Origin: Liolophura sinensis
Lineage: Eukaryota > Mollusca > Polyplacophora > Chitonida > Chitonidae
DNA: 64,000 bases
NCBI RefSeq assembly: GCF_032854445.1
Contig: NC_088298.1
Coordinates: forward strand, 24,265,295-24,329,294
Direction of reading: 5' to 3'
Shown: positions 11,801 through 26,800 of the stretch, piece after piece
Layout of the letters: each line of letters begins with the position of its first letter
Numbering within the stretch: position 1 is the first letter of the stretch
Program-made: the position numbers and the translations under genes
The notes under the pieces: generated by a model
Databases searched by the model: none
Told to the model about the DNA's origin: nothing
The model's input: only the letters and a program-made list of their open reading frames with translations

Positions 11801-14800
11801 ACTAGACATCTGACCGGGTAACAAGTGGACTGGACGTCTGACCGGGTGACAAGTGGACTGGACGTCTGACTGGATAACAATTGAACTGGACGTCTGACCA
11901 GGTAACAAGTGGGCTAGACGTCTGACCAGGTAACAAGTGGACTACACGTCTGACCGGGTAACAAGTGGACTACACGTCTGACCGGGTAACAAGTGGACTG
12001 GACGTCTGACCAGGTAACAAGTGGACTAGATGTCTGACCGGGTAACAAGTGGACTAGACGTCTGACCGGGTAACAAGTGGCCTGGACGTCTGACCTGGTA
12101 ACAAGTGGGCTACACGTCTGACCGGGTAACAAGTGGACTGGAAGTCTGACCAGGTAACAAGTGGACTAGATGTCTGACTGGGTAACAAGTGGACTAGACG
12201 TTTGACCGGGTAACAAGTGGACTGGACGTCTGACCGGGTAACAAGTGGACTGGACGTCTGACCAGGTAACAAGTGGACTACACGTCTGACCGGGTAACAA
12301 GTGGACTAGACATCTGACCGCGTAACAAGTGGACTGGACGTCTGACAGGGTAACAAGTGGACTACACGTCTGACCGGGTAACAACTGGACTGGACGTCTG
12401 ACCGGGTAACAAGTGGACTACACGTCTGACCGGGTAACAAGTGGACTGGACGTCTGACCAGGTAACAAGTGGACTAGATGTCTGACCTGGTAACAAGTGG
12501 ACTAGACGTCTGACCGGGTAACAAGTGGGCTGGACGTCTGACGGGGCAACAAGTGGACTAGACATCTGACTGGGTAACAAGTGGACTGGACGTCTGAACG
12601 GGTAACAAGTGGACTACACGTCTGACCGGGTAACAAGTGGACTGGACGTCTGACCGGGTAACAAGTGGACTACACGTCTGACCGGGTAACAAGTGGACTG
12701 GACGTCTGACCAGGTAACAAGTGGACTAGATGTCTGACCTGGTAACAAGTGGACTAGACGTCTGACCGGGTAACAAGTGGGCTGGACGTCTGACGGGGCA
12801 ACAAGTGGACTAGACATCTGACTGGGTAACAAGTGGACTGGACGTCTGACCGGGTAACAAGTGGACTGGACGTCTGACTAGGTCACAAGTGGACTGGACG
12901 TCTGACAGGACTAGACGTCTGACCAGGTAACAAGTGGACTGGACGTCTGACGGGGCAACAAGTGGACTAGACATCTGACTGTGTAACAAGTGGACTGGAC
13001 GTCTGACTCGGTAACAAGTGGACTGGACGTCTGATGGGTAACAAGTGGACTACACATCTGACCGGGTAACAAGTGGACTAGATGTCTGACCGGGTAACAA
13101 GTGGACTAGACATCTGACTGGGTAACAAGTGGACTACACGTCTGACCGGGTAACAAGTGGACTACACGTCTGACCGGGTAACAAGTGGACTAGACGTCTG
13201 ACTCGGTAACAAGTGGACTGGACGTCTGATGGGTAACAAGTGGACTACACATCTGACCGGGTAACAAGTGGACTAGATGTCTGACCGGGTAACAAGTGGA
13301 CTAGACATCTGACTGGGTAACAAGTGGACTACACGTCTGACCGGGTAACAAGTGGACTACACGTCTGACCGGGTAACAAGTGGACTAGACGTCTGACCGG
13401 GTAACAAGTGGACTGGACGTCTCACAGGGTGACAAGTGGACTAGACGTCTGACCGGGTAACAAGTGGACTAGATGTCTGACCGGGTAACAAGTGGACTAG
13501 ATGTCTGACCGGGTAACAAGTGGACTGGACGTCTGACAGGGTGACAAGTGGACTAGACATCTGACAGGGTAACAAGTGGAGTGGACGTCTGACCGGGTAA
13601 CAAGTGGACTGGACGTCTGACAGGGTAACAAGTGGACTAGACGTCTGACGGGGTGAGAAGTGGACTACACGTCTGACAGGGTAACAAGTGGACTGGACGT
13701 CTGACCGGGTAACAAGTTGACTAGACATCTGACCGGGTAACAAGTGGACTGGACGTCTGACCGGGTGACAAGTGGACTGGACGTCTGACTGGATAACAAT
13801 TGAACTGGACGTCTGACCAGGTAACAAGTGGGCTAGACGTCTGACCGGGTAACAAGTGGACTACACGTCTGACCGGGTAACAACTGGACTGGACGTCTGA
13901 CCGGGTAACAAGTGGACTACACGTCTGACCAGGTAACAAGTGAACTGGACGTCTGACCAGGTAACAAGTGGACTAGATGTCTGACCGGGTAACAAATGGA
14001 CTAGACGTCTGACCGGGTAACAAGTGGCCTGGACGTCTGACCTGGTAACAAGTGGGCTGGACGTCTGACCGGGTAACAAGTGGACTGGACGTCTGACCAG
14101 GTAACAAGTGGACTAGATGTCTGACCGGGTAACAAGTGGACTGGACGTCTGACCGGGTAACAAGTGGACTGGACGTCTGACCAGGTAACAAGTGTACTGG
14201 ACGTCTGACCAGGTAACAAGTGGACTACACGTCTGACAGGGTAACAAGTGGACTGGACGTCTGACCAGGTAACAAGTGGACTAGATGTCTGACTGGGTAA
14301 CAAGTGGACTACACGTCTGACCGGGTAACAAGTGGACTGGACGTCTGACCGCGTAACAAGTGGACTGGACATCTGACCAGGTAACAAGTGGACTACACGT
14401 CTGACCGGGTAACAAGTGGACTAGACATCTGACCGCGTAACAAGTGGACTGGACTAGACATCTGACCGCGTAACAAGTGGACTGGACGTCTGACAGGGTA
14501 ACAAGTGGACTACACGTCTGACCGGGTAACAAGTGGACTGGACGTCTGACCAGGTAACAAGTGGACTAGATGTCTGACCTGGTAACAAGTGGACTAGACG
14601 TCTGACGGGGTAACAAGTGGACTGGACGTCTGACCGGGTAACAAGTGGACTGGACGTCTGACCTGGTAACAAGTCGACTACACGTCTGACCGAGTAACAA
14701 GTGGACTAGACGTCTGACCGGGTAACAAGTGGACTGGACGTCTGACCGGGTAACAAGTGGACTAGACGTCTGACCGGGTAACAAGTGGACTGGACGTCTG

Positions 14801-17800
14801 AACGGGTAACAAGTGGACTACACGTCTGACCGGGTAACAAGTCGACTACACGTCTGATTGACCAACATACACTCATCACCAAGACTGCATTTACACAGGA
14901 ACTACTGGTATACACTGACATAGTACACAATATGACCAGACATAGTACACAACATACACTGATCACCAAGACTGCATTTACACAGGAACTGCACATCTAC
15001 TGGTATACACTGACATAGTACACAATATGACCAGACATAGTACACAACATACACTGGTCACCAAGACTGCATTTACACAGGAACTACTGGTATACACTGA
15101 CATAGTATACAATATGACCAGACATAGTACACAACATACACTGATCACCAAGACTGCATTTACACAGGAACTGCACATCTACTGGTACACACTGACATAG
15201 TACACAATATGACCAGACATAGTACACAACACACACTGATCACCAAGACTACATTTACACACGAACTGCACATCTACTGGTATACACTGACATAGTACAC
15301 AATATGACCAGACATAGTACACAACACACACTGATCACCAAGACTGCATTTACACAGGAACTGCACATCTACTGGTATACACTGACATAGTACACAATAT
15401 GACCAGACATAGTACACAACATACACTGATCACCAAGACTACATTTACACAGGAACTGCACATCTACTGGTATACACTGACATAGTACACAATATGACCA
15501 GACATAGTACACAACATACACTGGTCACCAAGACTACATTTACACACGAACTGCACATCTACTGGTATACACTGACATAGTACACAATATGACCAGACAT
15601 AGTACACAACATACACTGATCACCAAGACTGCATTTACACAGGAACTGCACATCTACTGGTTTACACTGACATAGTACACAATATGACCAGACATAGTAC
15701 ACAACACACACTGATCACCAAGGCTACATTTACACAGGAACTGCACATCTACTGGTTTACACTGACATAGTACACAATATGACCAGACATAGTACACAAC
15801 ACACACTGATCACCAAGACTACATTTACACAGGAACTGCACATCTACTGGTTTACACTGACATAGTACACAATATGACCAGACATAGTACACAACACACA
15901 CTGATCACCAAGACTACATTTACACAGGAACTGCACATCTACTGGTATACACTGACATAGTACACAATATGACCAGACATAGTACACAACATACACTGAT
16001 CACCAAGACTACATTTACACACGAACTGCACATCTACTGGTATACACTGACATAGTACATAATATGACCAGACATAGTACACAACACACACTGATCACCA
16101 AGACTGCATTTACACAGGAACTGCACATCTACTGGTATACACTGACATACATGTAGTACACAATATGACCAGACATAGTACACAACATACACTGATCACC
16201 AAGACTGTATTTACACAGGAACTGCACATCTACTGGCACACACTGACATAGTACACAATATGACCAGACATAGTACACAACATACACTGATCACCAAGAC
16301 TGCATTTACACAGGAACTGCACATCTACTGGTATACACTGACATACATGTAGTACACAATATGACCAGACATAGTACACAACATACACTGATCACCAAGA
16401 CTGCATTTACACAGGAACTGCACATCTACTGGTATACACTGACATAGTACACAATATGACCAGACATAGTACCCAACATACACTGATCACCAAGACTGCA
16501 TTTACACAGGAACTGCACATCTACTGGTATACACTGACATAGTACACAATATGACCAGACATAGTACACAACATACACTGGTCACCAAGACTGCATTTAC
16601 ACAGGAACTGCACATCTACTGGTATACACTGACATAGTACACGATATGACCAGACATAGTACACAACACACACTGATCACCAAGACTACATTTACACAGG
16701 AACTGCACATCTACTGGTATACACTGACATAGTACACAATATGACCAGGCGTAGTACACAACATACACTGATCACCAAGACTGCATTTACACAGGAACTG
16801 CACATCTACTGGTATACACTGACATAGTACACAATATGACCAGACATAGTACACAAATACTCCATCCTATGATAATTCTCTGGGTAAACTATGCTGCAAC
16901 TCAGCGTACATAGAATTTCACAATTACCTCCCTTTACCACGACCAGCTGAAAGGCGCAGAGGTGATTTATCTGTGAGAAAGTCATATTGTTTTATTTCCC
17001 GTCACAAATCAGCCGGGGATTGCAAGTGGCCCGAGACAGAAGATTATCTAATTCTAAAGAAATCAATTTTAATTCTATTCAAACTTTATTGGTTTGTAAC
17101 TTGGTTACAGAATGAATGTGTTTATTTACATTTCAAATACCACACTTGTTACTTAGATATTAATAAAGTCCAGTCGAGAGCTGGTGATGTCAGAACTGAT
17201 TATATAAGGGTGGCAATTTAAAGGTTTCCCCAAACCAAAAAATTAAAAAAAATTCAATTAAATTGCCATCCTGAGCAATTGTGTATTCGAGATACTCGGT
17301 TGACAGTAACAATACTTACCTCTAATTCTTTCAATCTTGCTTTCAATATTTCAATCTCCTTTCTGGCAGCCCCTAGATCTTCCACCAAGGATTTCTCTTT
17401 TGACACTGAGTAAGAGAAAACCTTTATAAATGTACGTACAAATATCTACAATAGCACCAAAGCACTGGACTTTATAAATGTACACACAACTATCTACAAC
17501 TGCTATCAAAGCACTGAACTTTATAAATGTACACACAAATATCTACAATTGCTATCAAAGCCCTGGGCTTTTTCTGTAACCCCAACTTCGCATTTTTGCA
17601 AAGTGTTTATTCAGGTATATTCTGAAGGCGTTAGTCTGTGTAGACTGATATGATTATATTTTTTGTGAAGCTCTGAAATCCAATTGGCCAATCCAGTTGA
17701 TTTAATTTTGTCCCCAAAATCAAATTAAAAATGCACATAAATTGTACTGAAAGTTGCTCTTTCATATGCGAGAAGGTTGAGGAATTAAGGTAATAGGAAA

Positions 17801-20800
17801 ACTTTGTCTTTGACAAAAACTGGTACATATTTGAAAATAAATCTTTATTATGTGTTAGTAGAAGTATCTGGTTTACCAAAAGATCTGCTATGTGTTAGCA
17901 GTTTACCAAAAGATCTGCTATGTGTTAGCAGAATTATCTGGTTTACCAAAAGATCTTGGTTAGTAAATAGTAAAATAGTAAAAAAATACACAGAATGCAT
18001 ATGTCTGGAACCAGATTGCCACAGCTATGACACAATTTCCCAACATTATCCCCTGAAAGAACCCACCAGTGCCTTAAGGAAACCATGCCACATTGACACA
18101 AACTGGAAAGGCTTCCCAATTTCCTCATGATTATCCCTCAAAAGAACCACCCATGTTCTATGGAACCTATTACAGGTGTAATCCCTTAAACAACTCATCA
18201 ATGACATATTAAAACCAGACAAACTTCTCAGCATTATCCCAAAACACAAACCACACATGTTCTATAGAACCTATTACACGTGTGATCCCTTAAACAACTC
18301 ATCAATGACATATTAAAACCAGACAAACTTCTCAGCATTATCCCAAAACACTTACCACTCAGGTTCTATAGAACCTATTACAAGTGTGATCCCTTAAACA
18401 ACTCATCAATGACATATTAAAACCAGACAAACTTCTCAGCATTATCCCAAAACACAAACCACCCATGTTCTATAGAACCTATTACAGGTGTAATCCCTTA
18501 AACTACTCATCAATGACATATTAAAACCAGACAAACTTCTCAGCATTATCCCAAAACACAAACCACCCATGTTCTATAGAACCTATTACAGGTGTAATCC
18601 CTTAAACAACTCATCAATGACATATTAAAACCAGACAAACTTCTCAGCATTATCCCAAAACACAAACCACCCATGTTCTATTGAACCTATTACAGGTGTA
18701 ATCCCTTAAACAACTCATCAATGACATATTAAAACCAGACAAACTTCTCAGCATTATCCCAAAACACAAACCACCCATGTTCTATAGAACCTATTACAGG
18801 TGTGATCCCTTAAACAACTCATCAATGACATATTAAAACCAGACAAACTTCTCAGCATTATCCCAAAACACAAACCACCCATGTTCTATAGAACCTATTA
18901 CAGGTGTGATCCCTTAAACAACTCATCAATGACATATTAAAACCAGACAAACTTCTCAGCATTATCCCAAAACACAAACCACTCATGTTCAATGGAACTT
19001 ATTACACAAACCACCAATGTTCTACGGAAACCATCACTTGACAAAATTCCAAAGTTTATGCCTCCAAAAGAACCCACCCATGTTCTAAGGAAATCATACC
19101 ACATTCCTGACATTGGTCACATATCTTTCATTTAACCACAAAGGACTGTCTCTACTGGTCTACAAACCTTGCTTATCTGACTCTTTTGTAGTTCCCACAC
19201 CCTGATCGCGTTTTCGGGAAAACGAACACTGAGTCTCTCTAGAGATTGTCTTTACAGCTGGCCTGAAGGACAAAATCAAGCTTACATGTAGCTTTATAAC
19301 AGGCATAATAATGAACATGTACATGTAACTTGAAAGGGACTGATTCTATAAGCCATTTGTGACTTTAGCCAAAATTTGAAATACCATTTTAGAAGTTGCT
19401 CTTGATCCCTGGAATTAAAAGTCTTGAGCATTTTACAAATGCATGTATTATCTTAATTTAAAGGCGTAAAAAATTCAACTTACAGAACCAAAAACTAAGC
19501 TTTAAATTTTGATTTTAGTTAGAAAAGTTTTCTTCAGAATCGGGCCCATTTAACAAATGAACAGTTAACAAAAATCCACGCGCATTAATAACAGTTTTTT
19601 TTATTATTCTACTGTACTTGCTTTAAAATTTCCTCCAAAAAAAAACTGCTTTTTTAGAGTTACATGTGAAACAAGATCATCAAATATTACTTTTAGTGAT
19701 GTGATCAAACTTTCTTTGATATCCTGCCTTCCAAACAAATCTCAAAACACCAGACATAGGCAAAACAGTAGACCAAGTAACTTACGTTATCTTGGGGAGA
19801 TCTCCATTTGGTTCCGATGTCATTTCAGGAAGGAGATTTTTCCGTCGGGAGTGTGGTGCCCGACTGGAGCGACCATTCTCCACTCCACCTGACCCCACAT
19901 GAACTATGGCCTCTGTAATGACTCCATTTTGATCCTTCTCACAGTCAGTCTGATGCAAGGGGTCACCACCAGAGGGCGAGCTGGATTGGAAGTCAGAGGT
20001 CAGGTACCCTTGACCTTTGTCCAGTTTTGGAGAGTTACTGAGCGTACTGCAGCACTGGCTGCAACGAGAGGAAGGTCGAGAACCTGGGCCGTCCTGGAAC
20101 AGAAAGGGAGACTACCACTATGTCCAGTGATTCACACAAGTCTGAATTCTTGGGCTACACCAATTTTAGAAATAAAACTAAAATCTCATGCAATTTGTGG
20201 GAAATGTGTCGCTGAAGTACTTTTTCCTGTTGAACACAACAATTTTAACTTCTGAAGACACATTTAGATTAAACCCAAGGGGCCATGAAAATGGAATATT
20301 GCATCTGCTTTTTATTAAACAGTTGTTCTAATATTTGACTTATTTATTTTTTTATTTGCACTCGGTATTAAAATTAGAATTCTGTAAAATTTATGGAAAT
20401 ATCAAATTTGTCATAGGTTGAATAAAAGTCGCTGAGTACAGTGTAAAAATCCCAATCACAAAACTGATCAAGTCTGCTCAATTGAAGGCGTACCCCGTTG
20501 TGCTGTTGGTCAGCAGGGTAGGCGCCCTTGTCGTAGGAGTTCAAGGACGCTGGGATGGGACTCGTGGAGTGACTTGTGAGTACACTTCCAGACTGCGATG
20601 AGCGAAGGAACTCATTCTCTTGACGTAACAGCAGTATCTTCTTCTCCAAACTGTAAAATATAATAACCAACAGAATATCTTAAGACCTAGCTTCCTCTTG
20701 GAGCAGCCCACATGTACAAGAACCAATTTACACGTTTCTCCATACATAAAATACATGAAATATTTTTGAGTATAGCATAAAACACCAATCAAATAAATAA

Positions 20801-23800
20801 ACCATACAGCTTCTGTGGTTTTGTGCCTCTCTTCTGGTCACATTTCACTGTCTACACGGCGAAGATGAGCAATGATTCATTTGCTGTTGTCTGACACCAT
20901 ACACAATAAATTCTCAATGAATAGGCCTACCTTGAAGGCAGATAGCATACGTGTACATATTGTAGGTGGAGAAAATCAAAGATTTTTCTTAGCTCACACA
21001 TAAATGTATTTATACTTTGTGTGTAAACATGGTTTTCTATTTGATAAATATTGCAGACACAAAATCGTTATACATGTGTAAAGAAGTTTATATGAGGATT
21101 TAATGCACAGATGTGAAAATTTAACCCTGAGCCTGAGGCAAAGGGTTAAAATGTCCACATCAGGGTTCACATTTCACCCCCAGGGTTTAAATTCCCATAT
21201 ACCTTCTCAACACGTGGACAAATTATAATTTGTACAGGATATGGTATTTTGTTTTTTAATAAAAAAGAAAACTTGGCCTAGCTAGTATTCTAGTTTACAT
21301 CAAGATCTAGGTGCATGTGTACTTACAGTACAAATCCCAAAACATACAAGAAAAACTTCTGACATATTCTGACAGGTTATGAGATGTATTACTGTACTAA
21401 TTTCCTAAATTGAGCTGGCATCAAAAAAAGAACCCTCTCCAAATTCCTTACAACAGTGAACATTTCAAATTTTTACTGAAATAAGAATTTACGTAAATAA
21501 GGTCATGTTGCAAAAAACAAGAATCTAACATCAAAAAAGTATCCAGAAATCTTTAACTTACATGTACATGTTGCACATATTTTGAAAATCTGACAGAAAA
21601 AAAAAATGAAAACATGCCATATCAGGGGAAGCAGACTACATTTTTGAAGGCTGTATAACTGTAAATTTCCGCTGACGAATACGCTGAAATATTTCCAGCG
21701 TCCTTTTGAACACTGCTCCTCCAGCCGCCGATCCCGAAAAATATTGCGTTAATGAAAATCAAAAACACATGTCTAGCATAATTTCACACATGTCCAGGAT
21801 AGTCTGTCTGCCAAGAGCTTAGTATGCAGATGCTTAAGAACAGAAAAAAAAAGGGCTCGTGAGAATCTTAACAGCTGGCAGTTAGGAGCAATCAGGAATT
21901 TATACTTCAAACTTAAAAGCCATAATGTAAGGGAATATCCCCAAAATACATGTTGATAAGCATCAGTGGAAAGACCACTGAAAAACATTGTCTAAATCCA
22001 CATATGCATGTAACTCATATATTTACATATTTTTACTAATTTATATACTTTTGTGAATACTGTTAAATTCTTAAATTTCACGGAGGGCTTTACAAACCAT
22101 ATCATGGTTGGATGCCAGTGGTAAGACCGTGACTTTTTCTACTTTGACTCACACATGTATTCTTATCTTGAAGTTTTCTGAGAAAGCTGCCCAATATTAA
22201 AAGAATAAAGATTTCTCAGAAAAAGTTCAAAACATACACTGTATAAAGATTAGAGATATTCGAAGAACTTCATGTAAGAGTTCATAAAGAATTCACGCCC
22301 TGTGAGCCATCAACCAAAACTTTTAATAAGGTCCTAGTACAGGGGAATTTCAAAACTTCCCTGCCCAAACCTGGAATTGAACAGACAACTTGTGTGTTGG
22401 AGTGGCTAAAAGAAAAAGCATTTTACACACTTGGCCCTCAACGGACTCAACCTCAATGACAGATGTAACTGTAAACAAATATGTAATACATGTATGTAGA
22501 CAGGGTTTAGAGAATACGGGGCATCTACACTGTTGATGTAGAGTGAAGTTCTACTAGATTAACCCCCGCTGGAATATTTTTGGCAACATCCTTATATCCC
22601 CCGTGCCCTTGTACCAGTACAAGAATATGATGTTATGTATACTGCATTGATAACTATGCCCACACCCGGCATGGACGGCCATTGGATCAGAGGGTGTCAT
22701 GTTAACACGCCAATCTCCGAGCAGTGAGGCCTTCCACCTGCCTGCGCCGCGAGCAGATCGGAATTTGGAGAATCTCATTGCAAACAGCCTATCCAGTGAC
22801 AAGCTTAGATAACGGGGCAAGCCGGGGCTCCGACTTCAAGGGGCCCCGGGGATGATTTACAAGAGAGAGAAATGTATCCCTGCCTTGGCTTGTTTGTTTA
22901 CAGCCTGCTCAGGGGAACGGGGAAACCCCAGCGCCTGTTGCATTGCACAAGAAATGCCAAACACACCTACATTAATTCTTCTATTTTTCAACCCGCTATT
23001 CTATCAGTGCAAAACATGATCATCGATGTCAGTGCCAAATTCAGCTTTCTAATTTGGGCATCCTTTCAGGAGGCTATTTTGTGCTGAAATATTTTCATAT
23101 ATTAAGACACCAGAAATTAATGTTTTATAAATATATCAAATTTTAGCGTCAACATTACTAAGAAAATTTTGTAGTCAGTAGAAATGAATATAAGGATTTT
23201 TTTCAAACATACATGTACAAATTTAATTTATCAGGCATTTTACTGTACTCTGGGCATTTTTCAGGGCATCCTACAATTTGGGACCACCTAAGCTTATTAA
23301 AAAACCCCTGTATTTGGCCCTGCCAGTGTATGTATGTGCAAAAGTCCCTGCCCTGCCATGAAACACAAGGAATTCAGAGAATACTCTGTAGCTCACCTGA
23401 ATGAGCAGTTTGTAAAACTGCATAATGCTCAAGTCATGTTTTACAGTCAAATATTGACCTCTAAACCAAAATAAAGTAGAATCATTGACAATGCCATACA
23501 CAGACATTATTCTCGAATTTGATAGTGCTAAGATCTTGTCATGAAATTAACAAGAAAGTCCAAACTTATTCTACTGTCACAACTATGACTTTTCATCGTA
23601 TCCGTAAGAATTGCAGAGTAGTGATTTCGTATGTTATGGAATTGTAAATCATTGTGGTGGTAAAGATACTGTGGGGAGGGGGGGGATGTAACAGTGCACA
23701 AATTTACCACAGAGGTCTTTGATATGCAAATCGTGAACTGCAACTGACAATCGGGGTACTACAGATGGCAACTGCAACCCTGTGAATGGATGAGGAAATG

Positions 23801-26800
23801 GTGAGCTTTGAGGTAAAAGAAACTTCCTTGGTCTTTGATATGCAAATCGCTACCAACGATTGGCTATATGTTCACTATGGGTGGCCACTGCAACTCTGTG
23901 AATGGCTGAGGAAATGGTGAGCTATGAGGTAAAAGAGACTTCCTTGGTCTTTGATATGCAAATCGCTACCAACGATTGGCAATATGTGCACTATGGGTGG
24001 CCAGTGCAACTCTGTGAATGGCTGAGGAAATGGTGAGCTATGAGGTAAAAGAGACTTCCTTGGTCTTTGATATGCAAATCGCTACCAACGATTGGCTATA
24101 TGTACACTATGGGTGGCCACTGCAACTCTGTGAATGGCTGAGGAAATGGTGAGCTATGAGATAAAAGAAACTTCCTTGGTCTTTGATATGCAAATCGCTA
24201 CCAACGATTGGCAATATGTGCACTATGGGTGGCCAGTGCAACTCTGTGAATGGATGAGGAAATGGTGAGCTTTGAGGTAAAAGAAACTTCCTTGGTCTTT
24301 GATATGCAAATCGCTACCAACGATTGGCTATATGTACACTATGGGTGGCCACTGCAACTCTGTGAATGGCTGAGGAAATGGTGAGCTATGAGATAAAAGA
24401 AACTTCCTTGGTCTTTGATATGCAAATCGCTAATAACGATTGGCTATATGTACACTATGGGTGACCACTGCAACTCTGTGAATGGCTGAGGAAATGGTGA
24501 GCTATGAGGTAAAAGAAACTTCCTTGGTCTTTGATATGCAAATCGCTAACAACGATTGGCTATATGTACACTATGGGTGACCACTGCAACTCTGTGAATG
24601 GCTGAGGAAATGGTGAGCTATGAGGTAAAAGAAACTTCCTTGGTCTTTGATATGCAAATCGCTACCAACGATTGGCTATATGTGCACTATGGGTGACCAC
24701 TGCAACTCTGTGAATGGCTGAGGAAATGGTGAGCTATGAGGTAAAAGAAACTTCCTTGGTCTTTGATATGCAAATCGCTACCAACGATTGGCTATATGTA
24801 CACTATGGGTGACCACTGCAACTCTGTGAATGGCTGAGGAAATGGTGAGCTATGAGGTAAAAGAAACTTCCTTGGTCTTTGATATGCAAATCGCTAACAA
24901 CGATTGGCTATATGTACACTATGGGTGACCACTGCAACTCTGTGAATGGCTGAGGAAATGGTGAGCTATGAGGTAAAAGAAACTTCCTTGGTCTTTGATA
25001 TGCAAATCGCTAACAACGATTGGCTATATGTGCACTATGGGTGGCCACTGCAACAAAAACTTTAACTGAACCTTACTCCTTACTTCATACACATGAGTTA
25101 AACATCTTTTCCCAAACCATTTGATGAATTAATTTCCCATACTATGTACATGTACATTTTCCAGCACTTACAAAGGCCATTCAGTTTAATGAGGTGAACA
25201 TGTGGAGATTAATGAATGCTATCTGGGCAGTATCCGTACATGAAGTCTAGACATGATTCCTAAGTTGGTGTACAACATTACTGGTAAATTTTCCAGCTCC
25301 CCACATTATTACCATAGTTATACAGTTATTTACACACGGCAGTTTTGTCCCTTGTCAAAATGTCCCTCGTCAAAATACTATAGGCTACAGGGCACTGTAC
25401 TTGTCCTGATGCCTATTACCAGGCTCAGTACGTGAACACCTAACTTATTCATCAGCCCATTGTGCAAATGATATTTAACATAGAGTTCTTTTAAAAACAT
25501 ATCCCAAAATGAGCTCTTTCTCAACGACTTTCAAGCTCGACAAACTTTCAACAAGATTTAGGCATTTTCACCGGATTACAAGACCCAGTGAGAATTAACC
25601 CTATACTTGAAAACGTCAGGAATTTAGAGTACCCCAATGGGCAATAAGCTGGACTTGATCTCGCAGCTAGCACATCGGCGGGAGGTTCTCCAGTCATTAT
25701 GTTGCGTTAGCACGCTCACCATGTCGACACAGAGGTCCCCTAACCAGCAGATATACAGGTACAAGACAGACAAACATGCATGGCACGCAAATGCATATGG
25801 GAAAGTGCACATTTTTTTTTCATGTGTCCTAAGTACAATCCCTATAAATAGACCCACCATGCATGTGAGTGCATGTTAATTTTAAATAAACACCTAGCGG
25901 ACGCAGGCTGGTGTAAACAGTGCTGCATTTTTCACTCAAGTGCGACGTCGGTACATTCAGCTACCCATGGATGAGGAGACAAGGCTCAGGCTTTTCACAC
26001 TTGAGTGTTCAGCAGACTTTTTAAGGTGTGGTTGTCATGAGCTGTAATTTAGGATAAACAAATATCAAGTGCGAGTACCTGTGTATGTGTGTGTATTCCA
26101 GGTAGAGCTACATGTACTGTAAGTCTTCAAACTATCTAAAAAATTCAAATAGCAAAACTCCAGCACCTTATCATTTTGTCATTCTTAGCATTTCTAATCT
26201 AAATCCAGAACATTTTTGTACAGAAAGATGAATCTCTCCACAGAGGAAAATATTTCATGTTTATTTTTTAAGTTAAAACTAACTAGAAATACAGCTTAAC
26301 CAAATCACAAACTAAATCATACCACACTTCATGACAAGTGTTTGACAACACATATGTACACAATGTAATTCTACTAAGAAATTTTTTAATTAATACAGGA
26401 GTTAGGAAACCGGACTGGCCAGAGGAAAATCACCACCAGTAATAACCCCTTGTTTCCCTGGTACTTGAGTATTTTCAGATTTGAAGTGACTGCTAAACTA
26501 GCTGGATCTTGATAGCAGCCTGTAACTACAATGGTAACAGCCAAAATCTGTGGCATTAAAACAAACCCTTTTGACTGAGCAGGCAAGAAGCCCTGATGAC
26601 TGAAATATGGATGGAATAGAATCACAATGTTCCGAACTAGAAGGTTTTGTCAAAACAATTTCAGATATTTTCTTCCCAAGTGTTCTACTGGAAGAAGTGT
26701 GTTTTGGGGCCATTTTGAAAGTTACAATGACATCTCACTGGAAAAAGTTTTCATATAAAAGTAATATTTCATTCAATTATTTGCTTCTGAAAATGAACTT

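Noticed and set aside
9967-14857. CRISPR-like regular spacing of 28-bp repeats
   Set aside because: No unique spacers: the units are contiguous. The context is a metazoan intron.
22550-22850. GC-rich patch as a CpG-island promoter
   Set aside because: It lies in the middle of intron 2 with no nearby exon start; more likely a repeat or compositional patch.
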